From positions 45,956-109,955 of the forward strand of contig JBDRZZ010000004.1 of the NCBI GenBank assembly GCA_039804165.1: a stretch of 64,000 nt of DNA, in the 5' to 3' direction. Shown one piece after another: positions 1-8,149 of this stretch. A program made the translations under genes and the position numbers. Position 1 is the first letter of the stretch; each line of letters opens with the position of its first letter. A model generated the notes under the pieces. That model saw nothing but the letters and a program-made list of their open reading frames with translations. It was not told the origin of the DNA and did no database searches. The DNA comes from a candidate division WOR-3 bacterium (lineage in GTDB: Bacteria; Hydrothermota; UBA3072).

Positions 1-357
1 GAAGTAGAAGCTCCCTATGCAACAAATAGAGATCCTAATGAATACCCCCCTCTAAATATAGAAAAAGAGCTTTTCCAAAAACTATGGGAAGAAAGAAAAT
101 TAAGTAAATATCCCTACCTAAGGGATAACTTTGGACCTGTTGTAGTTCCAGAAGGATGCGTTTTCGCAATGGGCGATAATAGAGACGAATCCGATGACTC
201 AAGATTCTGGGGACCAGTCCCTATAAATAACATCTCAGGCTCCCCAATATTAATTTATTGGTCTTGGGATCCAGAGATTCCCTTTTCTTCTTTTCTACAA
301 AAAGTTAGATGGAATAGAATCGGAAACTTAATAATTCAAAAATATAAACCAAATTAG
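1..357 (+). CDS. lepB: Signal peptidase I, C-terminal part (truncated by the window edge)
   Basis: The frame is open from base 1 and ends at a stop at 355-357, so only the last 118 residues are present. The C-terminal box GDNRDESDDSRFWGPV is the conserved box E of type I signal peptidases, preceded by the FGPVVVPEG strand typical of the family. The enzyme is a membrane-bound Ser/Lys protease that removes signal peptides from exported proteins. The catalytic Ser and Lys lie upstream of the window and cannot be checked. A long acidic insertion before box E (residues about 5-40) is within the variation seen among Gram-negative LepB proteins. An ATG at 169 lies inside the domain and is not a start. 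Confidence 0.93.
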   Translation, partial: EVEAPYATNRDPNEYPPLNIEKELFQKLWEERKLSKYPYLRDNFGPVVVPEGCVFAMGDNRDESDDSRFWGPVPINNISGSPILIYWSWDPEIPFSSFLQKVRWNRIGNLIIQKYKPN

Positions 358-472
358 AGTCAAATAATTTTTACTCATATTTATAATTTTGCTCATTTAA
401 AAAATATAAGTTATTACTAATCAATATCTTAATTTTTGGAATGATTTTTTTATATTAAAATAAAGGTGTTTT

Positions 473-3400
473 ATGAAGAAAAATTTATTATTTGTTTTAA
501 TTATCCCTTATCTTATATATTGTAATGATTTAGGAATAAGGTTTGCACATCTTACAGCTCAAGACGGCCTTTCTCACAGTTGGATTGTCACTATCTTAAA
601 AGACAAATATGGGTATATGTGGTTTGGAACAGAAAATAATGGAATTAATAAATACGATGGTTACAAATTCACAATATATAAAAATGATCCAAATGATAAA
701 AGAACTATAAGTGATAATGGGATTAATGTTATATATGAAGATAAAAAGGGAATTTTGTGGGTTGGAACAAAAAGAGGGCTTAATAAATATAATAGAGAAC
801 TAGATCGTTTTATTCCTGTCAATTCTTTCATTGACGACTATGTCCAGGGAATTTACGAAAGGGAAGATGGTAATTTCTATATCACCACTATTTATAATTT
901 TGCCATTTATTATCCCGAAAAAGACTCCTTTTCTCTTTTAATTAGTGAAGATCAGAAATTGCCGTATGTATTTATAAAAAAGGGGATTATCCAATACGAA
1001 AAAAACAAATTCTTGGTTGCTACAAGAGCTGGACTTTTATCTTTAGACGCTACTACAAATCAGTTTACTGTTGTAAAGAAAGATATAGATATTAGATCTA
1101 TATATAAAGATACGAAAGGGAGAATATGGATAGGAACAGAAAAAGATGGATTATTTTGTATGACTTATGATAAAAAAAATCCCAAAAAATTTGTTTTCAA
1201 AAATTATAATCATCAAAATAACAATGAATATAGCCTAAGTCCAGGAGCAATTGTAACAATAGAGGAAGACAATAATGAATTCTTATGGATAGGAACAGAA
1301 AAAGATGGATTAAACCTAATGAATCTGAAAATTTTTGAAAAGAATAATTATCCTATATTTCACCACTATCGTAATATACCTTATGATAATTCATCTCTTT
1401 CAAATAACGGAATTACCTCTATTTATAAAGATAACGAAGGCACAATGTGGATTGGGGCTTATAATGGTGGTGTTAACTATTATAGCAAACTCTTATACAA
1501 ATTTCAACATATAAAGAGTATTCCAAATAACCCAAATAGCTTGAGTGATAATAATGTTAACGTGATCTATGAAGAAGAGGATCGTCTGTGGGTCGGAACA
1601 CAAAAAGGAGTTGATATATTTGATAAAAGAAACAATAAATGGGAACACTTATTTTATGAAGAAAGAAATCCTAACTCTTTGAGCCCAGGTGCTGTTTGGG
1701 CAATCTTAAGAGATAAGCACAATAATATCTGGATAGGAACTTGGGGTGGAGGATTAAGTATTCTAAATGAAAAGAAGAAAACATTTACTCATTATCTACA
1801 CAATGAAAAAGACGAAAACAGCCTTAGTAAAAACAACATTTTTGGAATCACAGAAGATAAAGAAGGAAACTTGTGGATTGCTACAATGGGAGGAGGGCTT
1901 GACAAGTTTGATTATAAATCAAAAAGTTTTAAGCATTATAAAAGCAATCCTGATGATCCTAAGAGTCTTACAAATAATTGGGTAAAAATGGTTATAGAAA
2001 CTCATTCTGGAGAGTTATGGGTTGCAACAACTGCGGGTGTCAATGTTTTTAATAAAGAAAAAGAAGTTTTTACCCATTTCATCCACAATAGAGAAGATCC
2101 AAGGAGTATTAGTTCTGATGCAATTGTTATTATTTTTGAGGACAGTAAACACAATATATGGGTTGGAACGGAAAATGGATTAAATCTCTTTAACCCAGAT
2201 AGTAATAATTTCATCCTTTATAATGAAGAAGATGGCCTGCCAAACAATGTAATAAGAGGAATTTGTGAAGATAATAAAGGGAATCTCTGGGTAAGCACTA
2301 ATAAAGGCTTATCAAAATTCATTAATGCTATTAATCGTCCAAAAAAACCAATTTTTGAAAATTATGATGTAAGTGACGGACTTCAAGGAAATGAATTTAA
2401 TAGTAGAGCTTGTCTTAGAGGAAAAGATGGAAGATTATTCTTTGGAGGAAATAACGGCCTTACAATCTTTCATCCTGATAGCATAAAAAGAAATCATTTT
2501 GTTCCTCCTGTAGTTATAACAAATATTCTACTTTTCAATAAAGAAGTTCCAATTGGAAGAGAAGATTCTCCATTAAAAAAACATATTAGTCTTTTAAAAG
2601 AAATCGTATTATCTTATAAGAATTCAGTAATCACCCTTGAATATGCGGCATTAAATTTCTTAGCCCCAGAAAAAAATCAGTATGCATTTATGCTTGAAGG
2701 CTTCGACGAAGATTGGAACTATGTTGGAAATAAAAGAGAGGTAACATATACAAATTTAGCTCCAGGAACTTATACATTTAGAGTAAAGGGCTCTAATAAC
2801 GATGGAGTTTGGAATGAAGAAGGAACTTCTCTCAAAATTATCATAACCCCTCCCTTTTGGAAAACAGTATGGTTTAGACTTATTATCTTAATATTCATTG
2901 GCGGATTTATTCATTTTATATTCTGGATTCGCGTAAAAAGAATAGTAGCCTATGGTCGTGAGCTTGAAAAGAAAGTCGCAGAAAGAACAAAAGAATTGGA
3001 AAGTTTCGCATATATAGTTTCCCATGACCTAAAAGCTCCTCTCCGAAGTATAAATCAATTATCTGAGTGGATCATTGAAGACTATTATGAGAAACTTGAT
3101 GAAAAAGGAAAAGAAAATTTAAAACTTCTTAAAGATAGGACCTTGCGAATGAACAATATGATTCAAGGAATATTAGAATACTCAAGAATTGGAAGGACCG
3201 AAGGCGAAGTTGAAAAAGTCGATTTAAACAGCTTGGTAAAAGAAACAATTGAGATATTATCTCCCCCAAAAAATATAAAAATAAAAATAGAAAATAAATT
3301 ACCAATCTACATGGCTGATAGAACACGCCTAATCCAGATTTTCCAAAATCTTTTAAGCAATGCAATAAAATACATAGACAAGCCAAAAGGCATCATAAAG

Positions 3401-3646
3401 ATTGGATGCACCGAAGAAAAAAACTATTGGAAATTCAGTATTTCAGATAATGGCCCTGGGATTGACAAAAAGTATCATGAGAAAATTTTTGAGATATTCC
3501 AAACTTTGGGCAATAAAAAAGAAGAAAGCACAGGGATTGGCTTAACCATAGTAAAGAAAATAGTAGAATTATATAAAGGTAAAATATGGGTAGAATCTAA
3601 ATTAGGTAAAGGAACAACATTTTTCTTTACCTTACCAAAGCAATAA
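473..3646 (+). CDS. Reg_prop/Y_Y_Y periplasmic sensor histidine kinase
   Basis: The 1057-residue protein begins with a signal peptide ending near LIYC. About 12-14 two-component-regulator propeller blades follow (repeated LWVGT/IWIGT..GG motifs, residues about 30-680), then a Y_Y_Y domain (about 712-785) and one membrane segment (about 798-820). The cytoplasmic part has a HisKA domain with phospho-acceptor H851 in SHDLKAPLRS and a HATPase with QNLLSNAIKY and DNGPGI boxes. It should sense an extracytoplasmic ligand, perhaps a carbohydrate as for Bacteroidetes relatives. Unlike classical hybrid members it lacks receiver and AraC domains. The separate receiver gene 25 bp downstream is the likely partner. 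AAAGGTG serves as the ribosome site. Confidence 0.92.
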   Translation: MKKNLLFVLIIPYLIYCNDLGIRFAHLTAQDGLSHSWIVTILKDKYGYMWFGTENNGINKYDGYKFTIYKNDPNDKRTISDNGINVIYEDKKGILWVGTKRGLNKYNRELDRFIPVNSFIDDYVQGIYEREDGNFYITTIYNFAIYYPEKDSFSLLISEDQKLPYVFIKKGIIQYEKNKFLVATRAGLLSLDATTNQFTVVKKDIDIRSIYKDTKGRIWIGTEKDGLFCMTYDKKNPKKFVFKNYNHQNNNEYSLSPGAIVTIEEDNNEFLWIGTEKDGLNLMNLKIFEKNNYPIFHHYRNIPYDNSSLSNNGITSIYKDNEGTMWIGAYNGGVNYYSKLLYKFQHIKSIPNNPNSLSDNNVNVIYEEEDRLWVGTQKGVDIFDKRNNKWEHLFYEERNPNSLSPGAVWAILRDKHNNIWIGTWGGGLSILNEKKKTFTHYLHNEKDENSLSKNNIFGITEDKEGNLWIATMGGGLDKFDYKSKSFKHYKSNPDDPKSLTNNWVKMVIETHSGELWVATTAGVNVFNKEKEVFTHFIHNREDPRSISSDAIVIIFEDSKHNIWVGTENGLNLFNPDSNNFILYNEEDGLPNNVIRGICEDNKGNLWVSTNKGLSKFINAINRPKKPIFENYDVSDGLQGNEFNSRACLRGKDGRLFFGGNNGLTIFHPDSIKRNHFVPPVVITNILLFNKEVPIGREDSPLKKHISLLKEIVLSYKNSVITLEYAALNFLAPEKNQYAFMLEGFDEDWNYVGNKREVTYTNLAPGTYTFRVKGSNNDGVWNEEGTSLKIIITPPFWKTVWFRLIILIFIGGFIHFIFWIRVKRIVAYGRELEKKVAERTKELESFAYIVSHDLKAPLRSINQLSEWIIEDYYEKLDEKGKENLKLLKDRTLRMNNMIQGILEYSRIGRTEGEVEKVDLNSLVKETIEILSPPKNIKIKIENKLPIYMADRTRLIQIFQNLLSNAIKYIDKPKGIIKIGCTEEKNYWKFSISDNGPGIDKKYHEKIFEIFQTLGNKKEESTGIGLTIVKKIVELYKGKIWVESKLGKGTTFFFTLPKQ

Positions 3647-3671
3647 TAACTTAAAAAGGAGGAGATTTTTT

Positions 3672-4082
3672 ATGAAGAAAAAACAAGCAATTTTACTGGT
3701 TGAGGATGACGAAGTAGATATAAAAAGCGTAGAAAGAGCTTTTAGCGATCTTAGGATTACAAATCCTTTAATTGTAACCCATGATGGGAAAGAAGCTTTA
3801 AATTATCTAAATAACGAAAAAAATAAGCGCCCGGGGCTTATCCTCTTAGACATAAAAATGCCAAGGATGAATGGAATAGAATTTCTAAGAATTGTAAAAA
3901 GGAAAGATAAATTGAAAATCATTCCTATTGTTATTCTAACTACCTCAAAAGAAGAAAAAGATAAGATGGAAAGTTTTAATCTTGGAATTGCAGGGTATAT
4001 GATGAAACCTGTGAATTACAAAGATTTCGTTGAAGTAATTAGAACAATTAAGATGTATTGGACTCTATCGGAGACACCATAA
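3672..4082 (+). CDS. Single-domain response regulator (CheY/Rcp1-like)
   Basis: The 136-residue protein is a lone receiver domain: acidic pair in LLVEDDEVD, phospho-accepting Asp in LILLDIKMPRMNG, Thr/Ser switch in ILTTS and conserved Lys in MKPV. The D-x-x-D-x spacing and the length match Rcp1-type regulators that work with phytochrome-like or other kinases without a DNA-binding output. A strong Shine-Dalgarno AAAAAGGAGGAG precedes the ATG. It lies between two kinase genes and its stop overlaps the next start (TAATG), so it probably takes phosphate from the upstream kinase and passes the signal on by protein contact. Confidence 0.92.
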   Translation: MKKKQAILLVEDDEVDIKSVERAFSDLRITNPLIVTHDGKEALNYLNNEKNKRPGLILLDIKMPRMNGIEFLRIVKRKDKLKIIPIVILTTSKEEKDKMESFNLGIAGYMMKPVNYKDFVEVIRTIKMYWTLSETP

Positions 4083-5524
4083 TGGAAAAGAAAAAATATC
4101 AAATACTTTTAGTAGAAGATAATAAATTTGACCAATTGGCTTTAAAAAGATTTGTAGAAAAAAACAATCTTCCTTATGAAATTGAAACGGCAAGTTCTAT
4201 CTCTGAATGTAAAGAAGCTCTAAACTCAAAAACATTTGATGTAATTCTCCAAGATTTCCAACTTAAAGATGGAACAGCTTTTGACGTGCTAAATTTAAAT
4301 TTAAAAGAACCTGTTATTATAATAACAGGTCTTGGAAATGAAGAGATAGCTGTTAACTGCATGAAGGCAAATGCTTATGATTATATAATAAAAGATCCTG
4401 AAAGTAATTATCTAAAGCTTCTACCCTCAATTATAGAAAACGTGATCCAAAGGAAAAAAGTAGAAGAACAACTTAAACTAATAAAACATTCTATTGACAA
4501 TGCCTCTGAATCTATTATTTGGTTATCTCCTTCTGGAGAAATTATATTTGCAAACAAATATTCTTTCAAAGAGCTAGGTTATTCTGAGAAAGAACTATTG
4601 ACAACAAAATGGCACAATATATGTCCTGAATTTACAGAAGAAAAATTTAAAGGATTTGTAAACACTCTCAAAAGAAAAGGTCACTTAAGCTTTGAGTCTT
4701 CTTATCGCAAAAAGGATGGCGAAACCTATCCCGTAAACATTCATGTAGATTATCAAATTTTTGGTAAGAAAGAAGTTATTTTTGTATCTGCTCATAACAT
4801 TACAGAACAAAAAAATATAGAACAAGAAAGACAAAAAATTCAAAAACTTGAATCTATCGCAATCCTTACAGGAGGAATTGCAAATAACTTTGAAAAATTT
4901 CTTAAAGACATCACTTTGAATGTTAAGCTTGCAATAACAAAAAGCGGAAACAATGAAGAATTAATTAATATATTAAAAGAGGTCCAAGAAACAGTAAATC
5001 TTGCAAAAGATCTAACAAAAAAACTATCTACATTTGCAAGTGGAGGAGCCCCTAATAAAGAAATTACAAAAATTTCAGAAATAATAAAAGAAGAAACAGA
5101 ATCCAATCTCAGAGGTTCCACCGTGAAATTACTTTATAATTTTCCAGAAGATATTTGGAAAGTAAGTGTGGATAAAAATCAGTTTAGGCAAGTAATTAAT
5201 AATTTACTCAATAATGCAAAAGAAGCAATGCCAGAAGGCGGAATAATAAAAATAAATCTTGAAAATACAACTGTAGAGAAAGATTCAAATCTACCTCTTA
5301 AAGAAGGAAAATACGTAAAAATAACAATCAAGGATAACGGTTTAGGAATTGCAAAAAAACACTTACCAAGAATATTCGAACCATATTTTACTACAAAACA
5401 AAAAGGAAGTGGATTAGGTCTTTCTCTTGTATACTCAATTATACAGAAACACGACGGATATATAGGAGTAGATTCAAAACTCGGAGAAGGGACTACTTTC
5501 TATATTTATCTTCCTGTAGCATAA
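4082..5524 (+). CDS. Receiver-PAS-histidine-kinase-like protein with a degenerate DHp site
   Basis: The ATG at 4082 overlaps the upstream stop (TAATG) and starts exactly at a receiver domain, so it is preferred to an ATG 24 bp earlier. Order of domains: receiver 1-125 (D58 in VILQDFQLKDG), PAS about 140-250, a DHp-like helix about 258-320, HATPase about 360-480 with NNLLNNAKEAM, DNGLGI and GSGLGLSLV boxes. The helix matches the GGIAHDFNNLL class of kinases but reads GGIANNFEKFL: the phospho-acceptor His is Asn268 (AAT at 4883). The ATP-binding part looks intact. It may act as a regulator, a phosphatase or an ATPase partner rather than an autokinase. The receiver domain at the N terminus suggests input from the upstream pair. 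Confidence 0.88.
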   Translation: MEKKKYQILLVEDNKFDQLALKRFVEKNNLPYEIETASSISECKEALNSKTFDVILQDFQLKDGTAFDVLNLNLKEPVIIITGLGNEEIAVNCMKANAYDYIIKDPESNYLKLLPSIIENVIQRKKVEEQLKLIKHSIDNASESIIWLSPSGEIIFANKYSFKELGYSEKELLTTKWHNICPEFTEEKFKGFVNTLKRKGHLSFESSYRKKDGETYPVNIHVDYQIFGKKEVIFVSAHNITEQKNIEQERQKIQKLESIAILTGGIANNFEKFLKDITLNVKLAITKSGNNEELINILKEVQETVNLAKDLTKKLSTFASGGAPNKEITKISEIIKEETESNLRGSTVKLLYNFPEDIWKVSVDKNQFRQVINNLLNNAKEAMPEGGIIKINLENTTVEKDSNLPLKEGKYVKITIKDNGLGIAKKHLPRIFEPYFTTKQKGSGLGLSLVYSIIQKHDGYIGVDSKLGEGTTFYIYLPVA

Positions 5525-5552
5525 TTAAATTAAAAGGTTTAGAAAAGTGGTC

Positions 5553-5580
5553 TTGACAACTCTCTTCAAATAGTTATTAA
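5553..5580 (+). promoter_or_regulatory. Promoter of the thioesterase gene
   Basis: TTGACA at 5553-5558, a 16-bp spacer, and TATTAA at 5575-5580. It lies in the only gap between the kinase cluster and the thioesterase gene, with the start codon 29 bp below the -10. Confidence 0.7.
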
Positions 5581-5608
5581 TTCAAAAATTATAAAGGGTT
5601 AACATAAA

Positions 5609-6112
5609 ATGAAGCAAAAAGTCAAAAGAAAACAACCAAATTCTAAAATGTGCTTTGTCTGCGGTCTTTTAAATAACCTCGGTCTTAAAGCTAATTTTTA
5701 CGAATTAGAAAACAAGAAATTGGTTGGGATTTTTAAACCAAAAGAAGAACACCAAGGTTATCCAGAACGACTTCACGGAGGAATAATTACTGCCATTATA
5801 GACGAAACAATAGGAAGAACTATTTTTATGAATTCTAAAGAGGATGTTTGGTTCCTCACCTTAGAAATTAATGTTAATTTTAAGAAGCCCGTTCCTCTTA
5901 ATGAGGAAATAAGAACAATTGCATGGCTCACAAAAGAAACAAGTAGAACTTACGAAGGACAAGGAAAGATTGTCTTAAGCAATGGAAAAGTTGCAGCTGT
6001 GGGCTACGGAAAATATATGAAAATACCTATTCAAAAGATAGCAAATTTCGATTATCAAGAAGATTGGAAAGTCACTTTCAAAAAAGAAGACCCAAAAGAA
6101 ATAGAAATTTAA
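5609..6112 (+). CDS. PaaI/4HBT hotdog-fold acyl-CoA thioesterase
   Basis: The 167-residue protein has the hotdog thioesterase core. Its key segment RLHGGIITAIIDETIG carries the HGG..a.lDe motif in which the Asp/Glu on the long helix is catalytic in PaaI-type enzymes. An N-terminal CFVCGLLNNLGLKANFY segment is the usual MCFVCG lead of this subfamily. It hydrolyses an acyl-CoA or aryl-CoA thioester in the cytoplasm; the acyl group cannot be told from sequence. It has its own TTGACA promoter and the next gene also has one, so it appears monocistronic. Confidence 0.85.
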   Translation: MKQKVKRKQPNSKMCFVCGLLNNLGLKANFYELENKKLVGIFKPKEEHQGYPERLHGGIITAIIDETIGRTIFMNSKEDVWFLTLEINVNFKKPVPLNEEIRTIAWLTKETSRTYEGQGKIVLSNGKVAAVGYGKYMKIPIQKIANFDYQEDWKVTFKKEDPKEIEI

Positions 6113-6115
6113 ATG

Positions 6116-6143
6116 TTGACTTTCGAGTTAAGTTCTATAAAAT
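6116..6143 (+). promoter_or_regulatory. Promoter of thrC
   Basis: TTGACT at 6116-6121, 16-bp spacer, TAAAAT at 6138-6143 (within TATAAAAT). It starts 4 bases after the thioesterase stop. Expected transcription start is near 6150, giving a leader of about 35 nt with no riboswitch-sized structure. Confidence 0.65.
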
Positions 6144-6184
6144 CTAATGGGTATAACCTAATTAAAAGAGTGTAAATTTGTGAA

Positions 6185-7546
6185 ATGATAAAATACTATA
6201 GCACAAATAGAGAATTAAACACTAAGGAAATAAAAGGTTTTAAAGGCGAAGTAACATTTAAAGAAGCTCTCTTTATGGGGCAAGCTCCGGATGGCGGACT
6301 TTTTATGCCAACCTATTTACCTTTATTCCCAGAAGAAAAAATCCTTTCTCTAAAAGGTAAACCTTATTTTGAAGTAGCATTTGAGATCCTTAGAGAATTC
6401 ATTAAATATGAGATAGACCAGAAAACATTAAAGAAAATTTGTGAAGAGGCTTACACTTTTAGCATACCTATTGAGGTAATAACTAAAAATGTTTATCTTG
6501 CAAGAATGGACGAAGGACCAACTGCTTCATTTAAAGATTTTGCAGCTCAGGTAATGTCAAGGTTAATGGAAGCCTTAAAAGAAAAAGAAGAAAAAATCAC
6601 TATTTTGGTAGCTACTTCTGGAGACACTGGAAGTGCAATAGGAAATGCATATAAGAATCTTCCAGGGATTAAAGTGTTCATTCTATATCCAAAAGAAGAA
6701 GTTAGCGAAATTCAATATAAACAGTTAAACGCTATAGGAGAAAATGTTAGCACTATAGCTATAGATGGAAAATTTGATGATTGTCAACATCTTGTGAAAC
6801 AAGCTTTTAGCGATCCAGAACTAAAGGAACTGAATTTAACCTCTGCGAATTCAATAAATATTGGAAGAATTTTACCTCAAATAGTTTATTATTTCTATAC
6901 TTATGTAAATGTAGTAGAAAAATTTGAACCTGCAATTTTTTCCGTTCCTTCAGGAAATTTCGGAAATTCTTTGGGTTGTGAATTCGCTCGAAGAATGGGT
7001 TTACCTGTAGCACCTCTTATAATTGCTACAAACGAAAATGATGAGTTTCCAAGATTCCTAGAAACAGGAATTTATAAGAAACTTGAGCCATCTCGAAAAT
7101 GCCTATCTAATGCAATGAACGTCGGCAATCCAAGCAATCTTGCAAGATATTTTGATCTATACGGAGGAATCTTAGATAGAAAAGGAAAAATTTACAGAAA
7201 TCCGAATCTTAACGAAATGAGAAAATATTTGTATTCTGTTTCTATAAATGACGAAGAAACAATTGAAACAATTAAAGAAATTTACGAAAAATATAATGTT
7301 TTACTTGAACCTCATGGAGCTGTAGGTGTAGCAGCTTTACTAAACCATTATAAAAAAATTGATAAACCTGCCATCTGTTTTGAAACCGCTCATCCTTCTA
7401 AGTTTCCAGAAATAATAGAAAAAACTCTAAATATAATCCCTAATCCCCATCCTTCCTTAATCGGTATCGAAAGTAAAGTTAAAGAGCCAAAACTTCTTCC
7501 AAATGATTACAAAACTTTCAAAGAATTCCTCTTAGAATTAAAATAA
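6185..7546 (+). CDS. thrC: Threonine synthase
   Basis: At 453 residues this matches the long bacterial/fungal-type threonine synthase. The PLP lysine sits in GPTASFKDFAAQ, the phosphate-binding loop is ATSGDTGSA, and the N-terminal YYSTN start is diagnostic. It converts O-phosphohomoserine to threonine in the cytoplasm. The C-terminal EPHGAVGVAAL segment is also conserved. No hom or thrB lies nearby, so the pathway genes are dispersed. The ATG at 6185 has only a weak GTGAAA upstream. A strong hairpin begins at its stop codon. Confidence 0.95.
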   Translation: MIKYYSTNRELNTKEIKGFKGEVTFKEALFMGQAPDGGLFMPTYLPLFPEEKILSLKGKPYFEVAFEILREFIKYEIDQKTLKKICEEAYTFSIPIEVITKNVYLARMDEGPTASFKDFAAQVMSRLMEALKEKEEKITILVATSGDTGSAIGNAYKNLPGIKVFILYPKEEVSEIQYKQLNAIGENVSTIAIDGKFDDCQHLVKQAFSDPELKELNLTSANSINIGRILPQIVYYFYTYVNVVEKFEPAIFSVPSGNFGNSLGCEFARRMGLPVAPLIIATNENDEFPRFLETGIYKKLEPSRKCLSNAMNVGNPSNLARYFDLYGGILDRKGKIYRNPNLNEMRKYLYSVSINDEETIETIKEIYEKYNVLLEPHGAVGVAALLNHYKKIDKPAICFETAHPSKFPEIIEKTLNIIPNPHPSLIGIESKVKEPKLLPNDYKTFKEFLLELK

Positions 7547-7581
7547 GAAGCGGAAGTTCCTTCTGGAACCCCCGCTTCTTA
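7544..7581. terminator. Bidirectional hairpin between thrC and hsp20
   Basis: A perfect 10-bp stem (TAAGAAGCGG at 7544-7553 with CCGCTTCTTA at 7572-7581) encloses a second 5-bp stem GTTCC-TTCT-GGAAC. It starts at the thrC stop codon and lies 16 bp from the convergent hsp20 stop, so it can end both transcripts. On the minus strand it runs into TTTTAATT; on the plus strand the T-tract is poor. Confidence 0.75.
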
Positions 7582-7597
7582 TTCCGCCCTACTTCCC

Positions 7598-8053
7598 TTA
7601 TTTCACCTCCACTTCAATTTCTTTGGGTTTCTCTTTCTCTACCTTAGGCAAAATCACCGTAAGAACTCCATTCTTAAATTCAGCCTTTACCTTAGATGCA
7701 TCTACTTGAGAATCAAAGGTCACGGTTCTCCTAAAATTCCCGTAGGAGCGTTCTACCCTAATATAAGATTCGCCTTTCTCTTTGGTCTCTTCTTTCTTCT
7801 CTCCTTCCAAATACAAAGTGTTATCCTTCATTTTCAGTTTTATGTCCTTCTTGTCAATTCCAGGAATCTCCACAGTCACTGTATACTTGCTCTCGTCTTC
7901 CTTAACATCCATTAGAGGATAGACACCCCTACCAGGAACCAGCTCTCTGAAACCTCTCATAAAATCTCTGATGACATTGTCAAAGTCCTCCCTTATATCA
8001 AAAAACTTATCCAACGGATCATAACTAACTAAATCTTTCCTAAACATAAACAC
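7598..8053 (-). CDS. Small heat-shock protein, Hsp20/alpha-crystallin family
   Basis: The 151-residue protein has a short N-terminal arm and an alpha-crystallin domain from about residue 45. Family marks are GVYPLMDVKEDESKYTVTVE, the VEIPGIDKKDIK strand, YGNFRRTV and the A-x-x-x-N-G-V-L hairpin (AEFKNGVLTV). A C-terminal I/V-rich tail is short. It acts as an ATP-independent holdase against unfolded protein. A strong AAAAGGAGGTG precedes the ATG. No CIRCE (HrcA) operator is visible in the upstream 100 bp. It stands alone, convergent with thrC. Confidence 0.95.
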   Translation of the reverse strand: MFMFRKDLVSYDPLDKFFDIREDFDNVIRDFMRGFRELVPGRGVYPLMDVKEDESKYTVTVEIPGIDKKDIKLKMKDNTLYLEGEKKEETKEKGESYIRVERSYGNFRRTVTFDSQVDASKVKAEFKNGVLTVILPKVEKEKPKEIEVEVK

Positions 8054-8149
8054 CTCCTTTTAAGATTTTTTACTCAAGTTTCATATATAAAGACGAAGGA
8101 AAATTTGAAAGGTTCCATTTATTTCAAAGATTTTATTCCATCAAATCAT

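Noticed and set aside
6144-6184. Riboswitch or attenuator in the thrC leader
   Set aside because: The leader is only about 35 nt with no stable hairpin and no run of Thr or Ile codons.
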